Origin: Clostridiales bacterium
GTDB lineage: Bacteria > Bacillota > Clostridia > Oscillospirales > Acutalibacteraceae
Direction: 5' to 3'
NCBI GenBank assembly: GCA_019421725.1
Contig: JAHZES010000109.1
Coordinates: 304-6,914, forward strand
Length of the DNA stretch: 6,611 bases
Shown: positions 1 to 4,936 of the stretch, in pieces
Layout: every line of letters begins with the position of its first letter
Position numbering within the stretch: the stretch's first letter is position 1
Position numbers and translations under genes: made by a program
Notes under the pieces: generated by a model
Databases searched by the model: none
Told to the model about the DNA's origin: nothing
The model's input: the letters and a program-made list of their open reading frames with translations, nothing else

Positions 1-1157
1 ACCCCGTGGCCGGCGATTTCCTGCACATCGCTTACAGCGTTAAGGTCCGGTGTTTTCCCCCATGCGTCGCGCAGAGAAACGGCGATCGGATGGGTGGAGC
101 CGCTTTCTGCCAAAGCGGCGTCGCGCAGAAGCTCTTCTGCGGAGCAGCCCTGCGGAACGATCTGCTGCACACGGAAAACGCCCTTGGTCAGCGTTCCGGT
201 TTTGTCAAACACAACGGTATCGGTTTGGGCAAGAGTTTCCAGACAGTTGCTTCCCTTTACGAGAACACCCATGCGGGAAGCGCCGCCAATGCCGCCGAAA
301 AAGCTGAGCGGGACGCTGATGACCAGTGCGCAGGGGCAGGAAATGACCAGAAAGACCAGCGCGCGGTACAGCCAGTCGGCAAATACGGCTCCGGGGATCA
401 GCAGCGGAGGCAGAACAGCCAATAGCACGGCCGCAATAACCACGGCCGGTGTATACCAACGTGCAAAGCGGGTAATAAAGGCCTCCGGGCGGGATTTCTT
501 GCTGCTTGCGTTTTCCACCAGATCAAGAATTTTGCTTGCGGTGGATTCTCCGAATTCCTTTTCGACCCGGGCGGTCAGCTCGCCGCTCTGATTGATGCAG
601 CCGCTCAGCAGAGAATCGCCTTTGCCGACCTCGCGCGGGACGGACTCTCCGGTCAGCGCCGCCGTATCCACCATTGAACTGCCCGAAAGAACGGTGCTGT
701 CCAGCGGAATTTTTTCGCCGGGGCGAATGACGATGCTTTCGCCGATCTTCACCTCGTCCGGATCGATCGTCTGAAGCTTGCCGTCGCGGAGGACGTTGGC
801 GGAATCAGGACGAATATCCATCAGATCGGAAATGGAACGGCGCGATTTTGCAACGGCGCGCGCCTGAAACAGTTCGCCGATTTGGTAGAACAGCACGACC
901 ACGACGCCTTCTGCGTACAGGCCGATGCACAAAGCGCCGATGGAGGCGACGGCCATCAGGAAGTTTTCGTCGAACACATCGCCGTGGAGAATATTGCGTA
1001 CCGCGTTCCACAAAACATCGTATGCAATACAGGCGTATGCCAGCCCGAACAGAATAATGGAAACAACAGCCGAAGTCCCTTCGGTAAGCCAACCTGCGGC
1101 AAACAGCGCGGACGCAACGATGATTCGGATCAGTTTTTTCTTTTCCGCATTATTCAT
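1..1157 (-). CDS. P1B-type heavy-metal-translocating ATPase (Zn/Cd/Pb exporter type), C-terminus cut by the window
   Basis: An integral-membrane pump that uses ATP to export divalent soft metals; the CPC membrane motif fits the CadA/ZntA (P1B-2) group rather than any other cation pump. The 385 residues visible show hydrophobic segments at about 11-48 and 66-92, the actuator motif TGES at 169-172, two further membrane segments at about 236-257 and 264-290 with the ion-binding CPC at 274-276, the phosphorylation motif DKTGTLT at 318-324 (Asp318), and the nucleotide-binding HP dipeptide at 356-357. The reading frame is open to the left edge, so roughly the last third (rest of the N domain, GDGxNDxP hinge, last two helices) is missing. 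I chose ATG 1157 because an AGAGG lies 8-9 nt upstream; in-frame ATG 1166 is possible but sits only about 1 nt from that site. There is no N-terminal HMA domain; that domain is the separate gene 30 nt upstream in the same operon. Exact metal cannot be read from this part. Confidence 0.95.
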   Translation of the reverse strand, partial: MNNAEKKKLIRIIVASALFAAGWLTEGTSAVVSIILFGLAYACIAYDVLWNAVRNILHGDVFDENFLMAVASIGALCIGLYAEGVVVVLFYQIGELFQARAVAKSRRSISDLMDIRPDSANVLRDGKLQTIDPDEVKIGESIVIRPGEKIPLDSTVLSGSSMVDTAALTGESVPREVGKGDSLLSGCINQSGELTARVEKEFGESTASKILDLVENASSKKSRPEAFITRFARWYTPAVVIAAVLLAVLPPLLIPGAVFADWLYRALVFLVISCPCALVISVPLSFFGGIGGASRMGVLVKGSNCLETLAQTDTVVFDKTGTLTKGVFRVQQIVPQGCSAEELLRDAALAESGSTHPIAVSLRDAWGKTPDLNAVSDVQEIAGHG

Positions 1158-1187
1158 TTCGATCATTCCTCTGTGACAGATTTGGAG

Positions 1188-1409
1188 TTATGCTTTCTTC
1201 ATAATAACGTCCGGCTCAATCCGGCGGACGATTGCCTCGGCGCCCTCAATAATTTCGGCCATGTTGTCCTGCTCGCTTTCAATGGTGAGCTTTGTGGTCA
1301 TAAAATTCAGGTTTGCCGCCGATACACCGGGCAGCTCCTGCACCGCCTTTTCAATTTTTGCCGCACAGTTCGCGCAGCAGAGACCTTCCAGACGAAATGT
1401 TTTTTTCAT
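1188..1409 (-). CDS. Free-standing HMA (heavy-metal-associated) domain protein
   Basis: A 73-residue cytoplasmic protein that is a single ferredoxin-like HMA domain of the CopZ/ZntA-N-terminus family. The metal-binding loop is GLCCANC, with the CxxC cysteines at 12 and 15 and an extra Cys at 11 where copper chaperones usually carry Thr/His after Met. The following helix (AAKIEKAVQELPGV) and the strand pattern up to about residue 50 are typical. The start has an excellent site, AGAGGTG, 8 nt upstream. It is the first gene of a two-gene operon; the P-type ATPase starts 30 nt downstream with no terminator between. Known family role: bind and hand metal to, or regulate, the ATPase. Because the partner ATPase lacks its own HMA domain and looks Zn/Cd-type, I infer this protein replaces the usual fused N-terminal domain. 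A copper chaperone (CopZ) is the alternative, but the CPC ATPase with no Cu-type features visible and the CCxxC loop make it less attractive. Confidence 0.9.
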   Translation of the reverse strand: MKKTFRLEGLCCANCAAKIEKAVQELPGVSAANLNFMTTKLTIESEQDNMAEIIEGAEAIVRRIEPDVIMKKA

Positions 1410-1468
1410 AAAACATGCACCTCTTTCGTATCAGATAGCTTATAAAGGGAAAAGCAGAAGATAGTTGG

Positions 1469-1484
1469 TTGAACAATTGTTCAA
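1469..1484. promoter_or_regulatory. Perfect 16-bp palindrome, candidate ArsR/SmtB-family operator (downstream site)
   Basis: TTGAACAATTGTTCAA is a perfect inverted repeat containing TGAA-N6-TTCA, the core spacing known for operators of SmtB/CzrA/CadC-type metal-sensing repressors. It lies at about +5 to +20 relative to the predicted start, where a bound repressor would block the polymerase. Family assignment is inference; the regulator gene is not in the window. Confidence 0.7.
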
Positions 1485-1495
1485 TCGTTGATCCT

Positions 1496-1525
1496 ATTAT
1501 AGTTGAATGAACACTCAATTGTCAA
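1496..1525 (-). promoter_or_regulatory. Consensus sigma-A promoter of the HMA-ATPase operon
   Basis: Read on the minus strand, TTGACA (1520-1525) and TATAAT (1496-1501) are both perfect hexamers, separated by 18 bp. Transcription would start near 1489, leaving a leader of about 80 nt before the HMA gene. A fully consensus promoter in front of a detoxification operon, with inverted repeats lying across it, implies that tight repression sets its output. Confidence 0.85.
1503..1518. promoter_or_regulatory. Imperfect inverted repeat in the -35/-10 spacer, second candidate operator
   Basis: TTGAATGAACACTCAA matches the downstream palindrome's core in 7 of 8 defining positions (TGAA-N6-CTCA) and fills almost the whole promoter spacer. 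Its centre is 34 bp, close to three helical turns, from the centre of the other site. Two sites of the same type flanking the -10 box suggest cooperative repression by a dimeric ArsR-type repressor. Confidence 0.55.
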
Positions 1526-1750
1526 GAGGGTAACGCAAATTTTTTTATTTCTAATTAAGAAACCCAAAGGCCGACAGCGGGAGCGGGCATATTGGAACAG
1601 GCGATTCAAAAGTATTTAATGAGAACGATTTTACGGTGTTTTTAATGAAATAAACCGAACTCTTTTTACATATTTCGCGTTTAAATAGTATTTCTGCATA
1701 AACGGAACTAAAATTTTTTGTAAACAATCTGCGTTTTTGCGAATTTTCCA
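1526..1750. other. AT-rich divergent intergenic spacer, no gene seen
   Basis: This stretch separates the leftward metal operon from the rightward queT unit. It is rich in A/T runs. The only sizeable open frame (66 codons on the minus strand, 1551-1751) has no ribosome binding site and a low-complexity Lys/Ser/Phe composition, so I treat it as chance. No tRNA-like fold or terminator was seen. Confidence 0.6.
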
Positions 1751-1779
1751 TTGCCTTTTAAAAAGAAATGGTGTATGAT
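1751..1779 (+). promoter_or_regulatory. Sigma-A-type promoter of queT
   Basis: TTGCCT (1751-1756) and TATGAT (1774-1779) are separated by exactly 17 bp. Predicted start near 1786, giving a leader of about 94 nt before the queT ATG, long for a simple bacterial 5' UTR. Confidence 0.6.
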
Positions 1780-1785
1780 AGGTGA

Positions 1786-1876
1786 GCCTGTGAGGAGAAA
1801 ACCTATTCATTGACAGGCGGTCTGTCGCAACATCCTGACCGGGCGTTCTTTGCCCAAAAAAACTACGGAGGGATTT
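1786..1876 (+). promoter_or_regulatory. Structured queT leader, candidate preQ1 riboswitch
   Basis: The leader can form three directly adjoining helices: GCCTGT (1786-1791) with ACAGGC (1813-1818); GGTC (1819-1822) with GACC (1837-1840); and GGGC (1841-1844) with GCCC (1852-1855). An A-rich tail (seven A) and ACTACGGAGGG follow. ATCC at 1832-1835, in the loop of the second helix, can pair with GGAT at 1871-1874, overlapping the ribosome binding site, which would be a pseudoknot controlling translation. An alternative hairpin GACAG/CTGTC (1812-1816/1822-1826) competes with the first two helices. Known: genes of the QueT family are common targets of preQ1 riboswitches, and class III was described upstream of queT in Ruminococcaceae-type bacteria. 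I cannot match the class I consensus (the hairpin loop is too short and lacks the pairing partner of the ACTA tail), so the class, and ligand, are inference. Confidence 0.5.
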
Positions 1877-1879
1877 CCT

Positions 1880-2419
1880 ATGTCCAATAAGTTGACACGC
1901 CGCATGGTGGAGGGCGCCATGATCGCGGCGCTTTATGTTGCCCTTACTTATTTTTCCCGGCTGCTCGGGCTTGCCGACGGAGCGGTGCAGTTTCGTCTTT
2001 CGGAGCTGCTGACGGTATTGCCCGCGTTTACGCCGGCGGCGGTTCCCGGCCTGACGATCGGCTGTCTGATCGCAAACCTTGGCAGCCCATACGGGATCGC
2101 CGACATTATCAGCGGCACGGCGGCTACGTTTTTGGCCGCGCTATGCACCAGGGCGCTGCGAAGGGTTCGCCTGCGGGGCCTTCCGGTTCTGGCGCCGCTG
2201 CCGCCGATCCTGTTCAACGGCGTTATCGTCGGCGCAGTTGTTACCATTATGAATAAAGCCGGACATTTGGTTCCATCCGCTTTCACGCTGCCCGTTTTTG
2301 CGGCAACGGCGCTTACCGTTGCGCTGGGAGAGCTTGCTGTCTGCGCGGTGGGGGGATATCCCCTGATGCTTCTGCTGGAGCGCAACGGGCTTGCGCAGCG
2401 TTGGCAGTGGGATCGGTAA
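1880..2419 (+). CDS. queT: QueT-family queuosine-precursor (preQ1) transporter
   Basis: A 179-residue integral membrane protein of the QueT family, S-component-like transporters believed to import preQ1 or a related precursor so the cell can make the tRNA wobble base queuosine without de novo synthesis. Diagnostic stretches are MVEGAMIAALYVALTYF near the N-terminus, AVQFRLSELLTVLPAF, the PGLTIGCLIANL segment, LAPLPPILFNGVIVGA and a C-terminal ALGELAVCAVGGYPLMLLL. About five to six hydrophobic segments span it, ending in a short basic tail. Start ATG 1880 is preferred because GGAGGG at 1867-1872 lies 7 nt upstream and the protein then begins MSNKLTRR, as in relatives; an upstream TTG at 1850 lies inside the leader structure and is unlikely. 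The gene follows its own promoter and structured leader, and the next gene starts 33 nt after its stop. QueT likely partners with a shared ECF energising module encoded elsewhere; none is in the window. Confidence 0.92.
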   Translation: MSNKLTRRMVEGAMIAALYVALTYFSRLLGLADGAVQFRLSELLTVLPAFTPAAVPGLTIGCLIANLGSPYGIADIISGTAATFLAALCTRALRRVRLRGLPVLAPLPPILFNGVIVGAVVTIMNKAGHLVPSAFTLPVFAATALTVALGELAVCAVGGYPLMLLLERNGLAQRWQWDR

Positions 2420-2452
2420 TTTTCCGGACGATTCGGAGAGGAGTTTTCCGCT

Positions 2453-3745
2453 GTGACCAAGTTACAGTCTTCATCATTTCGACTGACGGCCGTTCCAATG
2501 GAAAAACGGCAGACCTTTCTTGCGGTTTTATCGACTGTCTCAATTTTTCTGCCGTATTATATTACCTCCTGTGTGATCGCCGCGATTGCGGTTTATGTGA
2601 TTTGCAGCTCACAGCGCCGCGCGCGGATCGTTTCCATGCCGTACAGCAAGCTCATTTTCGGCGTGGTGGGCGTTGGCGCGGTGGTTTCGCTTGGTTATGC
2701 AAATTATACCGGCGCTCTGGTCAGCGCGTTGATCGGCTGCGCGTTGACGGTCGCGCTTTACCTGCGTTCCTTTATGACGCGCCGCCTGTTTGACAGAATG
2801 ATGGATATTGTCTGTGTGGGCGGGCTTTGCGTCAGCGCGATCGCGGTCGTACAAAAAATGGCCGGCAGCGCTTTTACGCGGCCGTATGCTGTGTTTGACA
2901 ATCCTAATTTTTTTGCCACCGTAATGGAAATGGTCACGCTGGTTGCAGTATACCGGCTGATGGCAAGCCCTCGCCGCAGCAGCTTCTACTTTGCCGTGGC
3001 GGTGTTTTCCGGTTTCGGAGTATATCTCAGCGGGAGTCTGTCCGCATTTGCGGTGTGTGCGGTGGGGATCGCGTTTTACCTTGTTCTTCGCGGCCACGCC
3101 AAAGCGAGCCTGCTGGTCGTCGCTTCGGCCGCCGCGTTCGTACTGCTTTCCGGTGAAGCGCTGCCGCGGCTGATGTCGCTGTTGGGCAACGCCGCTGCGA
3201 GCGGTCAGGAGGGCGGCGCGGCACAGACCGCAAAGGAAACAGCCACAGAGATTCTTACCGTCCGCCCGGTGGAAGAGGTCGGCGGATCAATCGCCAACCG
3301 TTTTTCAATTTGGAAGACGGCAATGATGGCGATTCCGGATCATCTGCTGCTGGGGCAGGGACCGAGCACTTATGCGATGGTTTATTCGCGTTATCTTGGT
3401 TTTGCGTCCAGCCATGCGCACAATATGCTTCTGGACGTAATGCTGAATTACGGGCTTCTTGGCGGGGGAGCGATTCTTTTCTTTGCGCTGCAGCAGTTTC
3501 ATACGGCGGTACGCAAGGTGCGCGAAAGAAAAAGCACCACGACCAATCTGCTGCTGATCGTGCTGTGCGTCATGATGGCAATGCACAGCATGACGGACGT
3601 CACGCTGCTTTGGCCGCAGACCGGGCTGCTGTTTCTGCTGATTTATTCTTCTTCCGGAATTCGCACGGTTCCGCAGGCGCGCTGCTTTGTGCTGCGCACG
3701 CCGGACTTTACCGCAGGCCACGAGTTTAAGCGCAACATGCAGTAA
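2453..3745 (+). CDS. O-antigen ligase/polymerase-like (Wzy_C / WaaL family) membrane protein
   Basis: A 430-residue polytopic membrane protein with around ten hydrophobic segments. Two features mark the family: an NPNFFA stretch at 150-155 between membrane helices, and, after a large outside-facing loop (about 236-320), the Wzy_C-type signature with Arg283, Trp287, LLLGQGPSTY, then SSHAHNMLLDVMLNYGLLG at 319-337. Known members transfer or polymerise undecaprenyl-linked glycans; in Gram-positives they act on surface polysaccharides or glycoproteins, and substrate cannot be predicted. Start GTG 2453 is supported by GGAGAGGAG ending 9 nt upstream; ATG 2498 is a weaker alternative. It lies 33 nt after queT with no terminator between, so the two are probably co-transcribed. 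No glycosyltransferase or flippase genes lie beside it, so it is an orphan of a surface-glycan pathway. Full length; a hydrophilic Ser/Gly/Ala/Thr/Glu-rich segment sits at about 246-279. Confidence 0.85.
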   Translation: MTKLQSSSFRLTAVPMEKRQTFLAVLSTVSIFLPYYITSCVIAAIAVYVICSSQRRARIVSMPYSKLIFGVVGVGAVVSLGYANYTGALVSALIGCALTVALYLRSFMTRRLFDRMMDIVCVGGLCVSAIAVVQKMAGSAFTRPYAVFDNPNFFATVMEMVTLVAVYRLMASPRRSSFYFAVAVFSGFGVYLSGSLSAFAVCAVGIAFYLVLRGHAKASLLVVASAAAFVLLSGEALPRLMSLLGNAAASGQEGGAAQTAKETATEILTVRPVEEVGGSIANRFSIWKTAMMAIPDHLLLGQGPSTYAMVYSRYLGFASSHAHNMLLDVMLNYGLLGGGAILFFALQQFHTAVRKVRERKSTTTNLLLIVLCVMMAMHSMTDVTLLWPQTGLLFLLIYSSSGIRTVPQARCFVLRTPDFTAGHEFKRNMQ

Positions 3746-3770
3746 GGCCGGTCCAGATCGAAATGAAACC

Positions 3771-3816
3771 AAAAACGCACGGCGCCGGGTTTAATTCCGG
3801 AAGCCGTGCGTTTTTT
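3771..3816 (+). terminator. Rho-independent terminator of the queT-ligase unit
   Basis: ACGCACGGC (3775-3783) pairs perfectly with GCCGTGCGT (3803-3811), with further pairing CCGG/CCGG inside, followed by TTTTTT (3811-3816). It lies about 30 nt after the ligase-like stop codon. The A-run before the stem gives a weaker terminator on the opposite strand. Confidence 0.92.
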
Positions 3817-3835
3817 AATACTGTAAAGCTGCAAA

Positions 3836-3867
3836 CAAAAAACCGCCCCTTTGCGGCAAAGGGCGGC
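3836..3867 (-). terminator. Rho-independent terminator facing left
   Basis: On the minus strand GCCGCCCTTTG forms a stem with CAAAGGGGCGG (one bulged base, CCG loop), followed by TTTTTTG. The plus strand has an A-run after the stem, not a T-run, so only the minus orientation works. It implies a transcript coming from the right, yet no convincing minus-strand gene lies there. Confidence 0.75.
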
Positions 3868-3945
3868 TAAAAAAGAGGAGAAAGGAGAATGAAAAAAGTG
3901 GTCTTTCCAACAAACGGCCGCGTCCCTGCTCGCTTCCGTTTGCTG
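3836..3945 (-). ncRNA. Candidate small RNA ending at the leftward terminator
   Basis: The leftward terminator is preceded, on the minus strand, by a CU-rich single-stranded stretch (CTCCTTTCTCCTC, 3875-3887) and, before that, a stable hairpin: CAAACGG (3936-3942) with CCGTTTG (3911-3917), plus an inner GCG/CGC after a symmetric 2x2 internal loop. Hairpin, then CU-rich stretch complementary to ribosome binding sites, then terminator, is a common layout of regulatory small RNAs in Firmicutes. AT-rich TATACTATAAAT on the minus strand (3947-3958) could supply a -10 box, but I find no good -35. Homology to a known RNA family was not recognised. Confidence 0.3.
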
Positions 3946-3954
3946 TATTTATAG
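3889..3954 (+). CDS. Possible 21-residue leader peptide or small ORF
   Basis: ATG 3889 follows GAGGAG (3875-3880) with an ideal 8-nt gap, and a second AAGGAG nearly touching the start codon. The 21-residue product MKKVVFPTNGRVPARFRLLYL is not recognised. The second half of the ORF contains the CAAACGG/CCGTTTG hairpin. No promoter on this strand and no downstream gene in the same transcript were seen, and the purine-rich stretch is equally explained as the complement of a CU-rich small RNA, so a real peptide is doubtful. Confidence 0.15.
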   Translation: MKKVVFPTNGRVPARFRLLYL

Positions 3955-4215
3955 TATAAAAAACAGTTGTGTACGTATTTTGAACGGGATAAGAAGCTTA
4001 AAAGAAAAGTTCGTGAAGAATCTGTGAATGCAAAGAAAAGCGTTTGTCGTATGCGAAGATGCGCCCTGTATGTCCGGGCAGAGAGAAAGGCTTCTGAACC
4101 TGCGGCGCACCTCAAGCAGAATAAAACAAATTTTAAATCGGTTTTGGTTGCCGGAATAAATTTGTGTTTTTTTTTACGTCGGTTCACAGAAAAGACTTTT
4201 TTTTTTTTGTTTCCA
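3955..4215. other. Gene-free AT-rich stretch with two poly-T runs
   Basis: Between the possible small RNA and the ferredoxin promoter I see no supportable gene. Open frames on both strands (83 and 106 codons) are rich in Lys/Arg/Phe, have no ribosome binding site and resemble nothing. Runs of nine T (4167-4175) and twelve T (4197-4208) lie just upstream of the ferredoxin promoter and may act as curved or UP-like DNA; neither is preceded by a good hairpin, so they are not terminators. Confidence 0.5.
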
Positions 4216-4224
4216 TGATAGAAT
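4216..4224 (+). promoter_or_regulatory. Extended -10 promoter of the ferredoxin gene
   Basis: TGATAGAAT is a TGn-extended -10 element (TAGAAT at 4219-4224). The -35 position is occupied by the poly-T run, without a recognisable TTGACA. Start near 4231 would leave a short leader of about 27 nt carrying the strong AAGGAGGTG. Confidence 0.5.
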
Positions 4225-4257
4225 AAAGTTGAAATCCATGAAGGAGGTGTATTCCCA

Positions 4258-4428
4258 ATGGCTTATAAAATTTCTGATGATTGCATCAGCTGCGGCGCTT
4301 GCCAGGCTGAGTGCCCCGTCTCCGCAATTTCCGAGGGCGATGGCAAATACGAGATCGATGCGGATACCTGCATCGAGTGCGGCGCCTGCAATGGCGTTTG
4401 CCCGGTTGGAGCTCCCCAGCCGCAATAA
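4258..4428 (+). CDS. 2[4Fe-4S] clostridial-type ferredoxin
   Basis: A 56-residue cytoplasmic electron carrier. It has two CxxCxxCxxxCP motifs: Cys9, 12, 15, 19 and Cys38, 41, 44, 48, so all eight cluster ligands are present (by family precedent cluster I uses 9, 12, 15, 48 and cluster II 38, 41, 44, 19). The halves are related by internal duplication (DDCISCGACQAECP and DTCIECGACNGVCP), and many Asp/Glu residues make it acidic, as expected. Low-potential ferredoxins of this type accept electrons from pyruvate:ferredoxin oxidoreductase and feed hydrogenases, Rnf or other reductases in anaerobes. The site AAGGAGGTG ends 8 nt before the ATG, close to ideal and suggesting high expression. It is a single-gene transcript with its own promoter and terminator. 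Length and motif spacing are typical; nothing is missing. Confidence 0.97.
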   Translation: MAYKISDDCISCGACQAECPVSAISEGDGKYEIDADTCIECGACNGVCPVGAPQPQ

Positions 4429-4437
4429 TTGACCTGT

Positions 4438-4495
4438 AAAAAAGAAAAGCTGCAGTAAACAGGGGACGTCTCCGTTTGCTGCGGCTTTTCTTTTT
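4438..4495 (+). terminator. Long-stem terminator after the ferredoxin gene
   Basis: AAAAAGAAAAGC (4439-4450) pairs with GGCTTTTCTTTTT (4483-4495), continuing with GCAGTAAAC (4452-4460) opposite GTTTGCTGC (4474-4482) with one G-U pair, and GGAC/GTCTCC at the tip. The strand ends in TTTTCTTTTT. The structure is nearly symmetric and would also work leftward. Confidence 0.9.
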
Positions 4496-4588
4496 GAATG
4501 CTGCGTGCGGTTTTGAAAGTCCGCAGCAGACAGTAAGTAATTTCTGCCGGACGCAAAACGTCGGCCACACCCGAAAGGAGTGTTGAGT

Positions 4589-4816
4589 ATGTCAGTTCGC
4601 TATTTAATCACCGGCGCGGCCGCGCCGTTGGCCGAGGCGTATTACCGTTTGCGCCGCCAGCCTCCGCTCTATACGCGCTATTCACTGGCGACGCTACATT
4701 CAAACGCGGCCTTTTCTCATGAAAAGGCCGATCACGAACTGGGGTATCGGGTAACGCCGCTGCGTGTTACGCTTCAGGATACGGTGCGGTGGCTCGGCGA
4801 GCAGGGGAGAATTTAA
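4589..4816 (+). pseudogene. Internally deleted NAD-dependent epimerase/dehydratase (extended SDR) remnant
   Basis: The 75-residue product begins MSVRYLITGAA, the first beta strand and start of the nucleotide-binding turn of an extended short-chain dehydrogenase/epimerase. It then continues directly as APLAEAYYRLRRQPPLYTRY up to HSNAAFSHEKADHELGYR and LQDTVRWLGEQGRI, the C-terminal end typical of the same family, where FS-x-KA-x-x-ELGY and DTVRWL are hallmarks. Full-length relatives are around 320-340 residues, so some 250 residues are absent, including the GxxGxxG turn, the catalytic Tyr-x-x-x-Lys and the substrate pocket. The join is in frame. It still has a good site (AAGGAG, 8 nt before ATG 4589; in-frame GTG 4580 is less likely) and its own terminator, so it may still be translated, but it cannot be an enzyme. 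A 16-bp palindrome lies at the join. An assembly collapse is the main alternative. Confidence 0.75.
4612..4627. repeat. Perfect 16-bp GC palindrome at the epimerase deletion join
   Basis: CGGCGCGGCCGCGCCG is self-complementary over 16 bp. It sits where the N-terminal Rossmann fragment meets the C-terminal fragment. Short GC-rich homologies such as GGCGCGGCC could have supported a deletion, or the palindrome may have arisen by joining two GC-rich ends. Confidence 0.8.
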
Positions 4817-4835
4817 GTTTTACGGCAGAGATCGC

Positions 4836-4883
4836 AAAAAACACAGCAAGCGCCGCCTAAGGGCAGCCGCTTGCTGTGTTTTT
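4836..4883 (+). terminator. Very stable terminator after the epimerase remnant
   Basis: AAAAACACAGCAAGCG (4837-4852) pairs perfectly over 16 bp with CGCTTGCTGTGTTTTT (4868-4883), with a 15-nt loop. The A- and T-runs at both ends make it bidirectional. It isolates thioredoxin transcription from upstream. Confidence 0.95.
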
Positions 4884-4898
4884 CAAAATATCAAAGAC

Positions 4899-4927
4899 TC
4901 GACAAACCATTCTGTAACGATTATAAT
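4899..4927 (+). promoter_or_regulatory. Near-consensus sigma-A promoter of thioredoxin
   Basis: TCGACA (4899-4904, 5 of 6) and TATAAT (4922-4927, perfect) with a 17-bp spacer. Start near 4934 gives a leader of about 90 nt that opens with a hairpin. Confidence 0.8.
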
Positions 4928-4936
4928 TACAGTAAA

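Noticed and set aside
94..591. 165-codon open frame on the plus strand
   Set aside because: Shadow of the P-type ATPase, whose motifs TGES, CPC and DKTGTLT are unambiguous on the minus strand.
1551..1751. 66-codon open frame on the minus strand
   Set aside because: No ribosome binding site, low-complexity composition, AT-rich spacer, no family resemblance.
1838..1865. Class I preQ1 aptamer (GGGC hairpin plus A-rich tail ending in ACTA)
   Set aside because: The loop is too short and lacks the TAG-type partner needed for the class I pseudoknot, so only the wider leader is proposed as a candidate switch.
2609..3097. 162-codon minus-strand frame
   Set aside because: Antisense shadow of the O-antigen ligase-like gene; composition rich in His/Arg/Lys with no start signal.
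3867..4187. 106-codon minus-strand frame as the source of the leftward transcript
   Set aside because: No ribosome binding site, AT-rich low-complexity product, and its end is simply the translation of the CU-rich stretch.
4167..4208. Two poly-T runs as terminators
   Set aside because: Neither is preceded by a stable GC-rich stem; they lie just upstream of the ferredoxin promoter instead.
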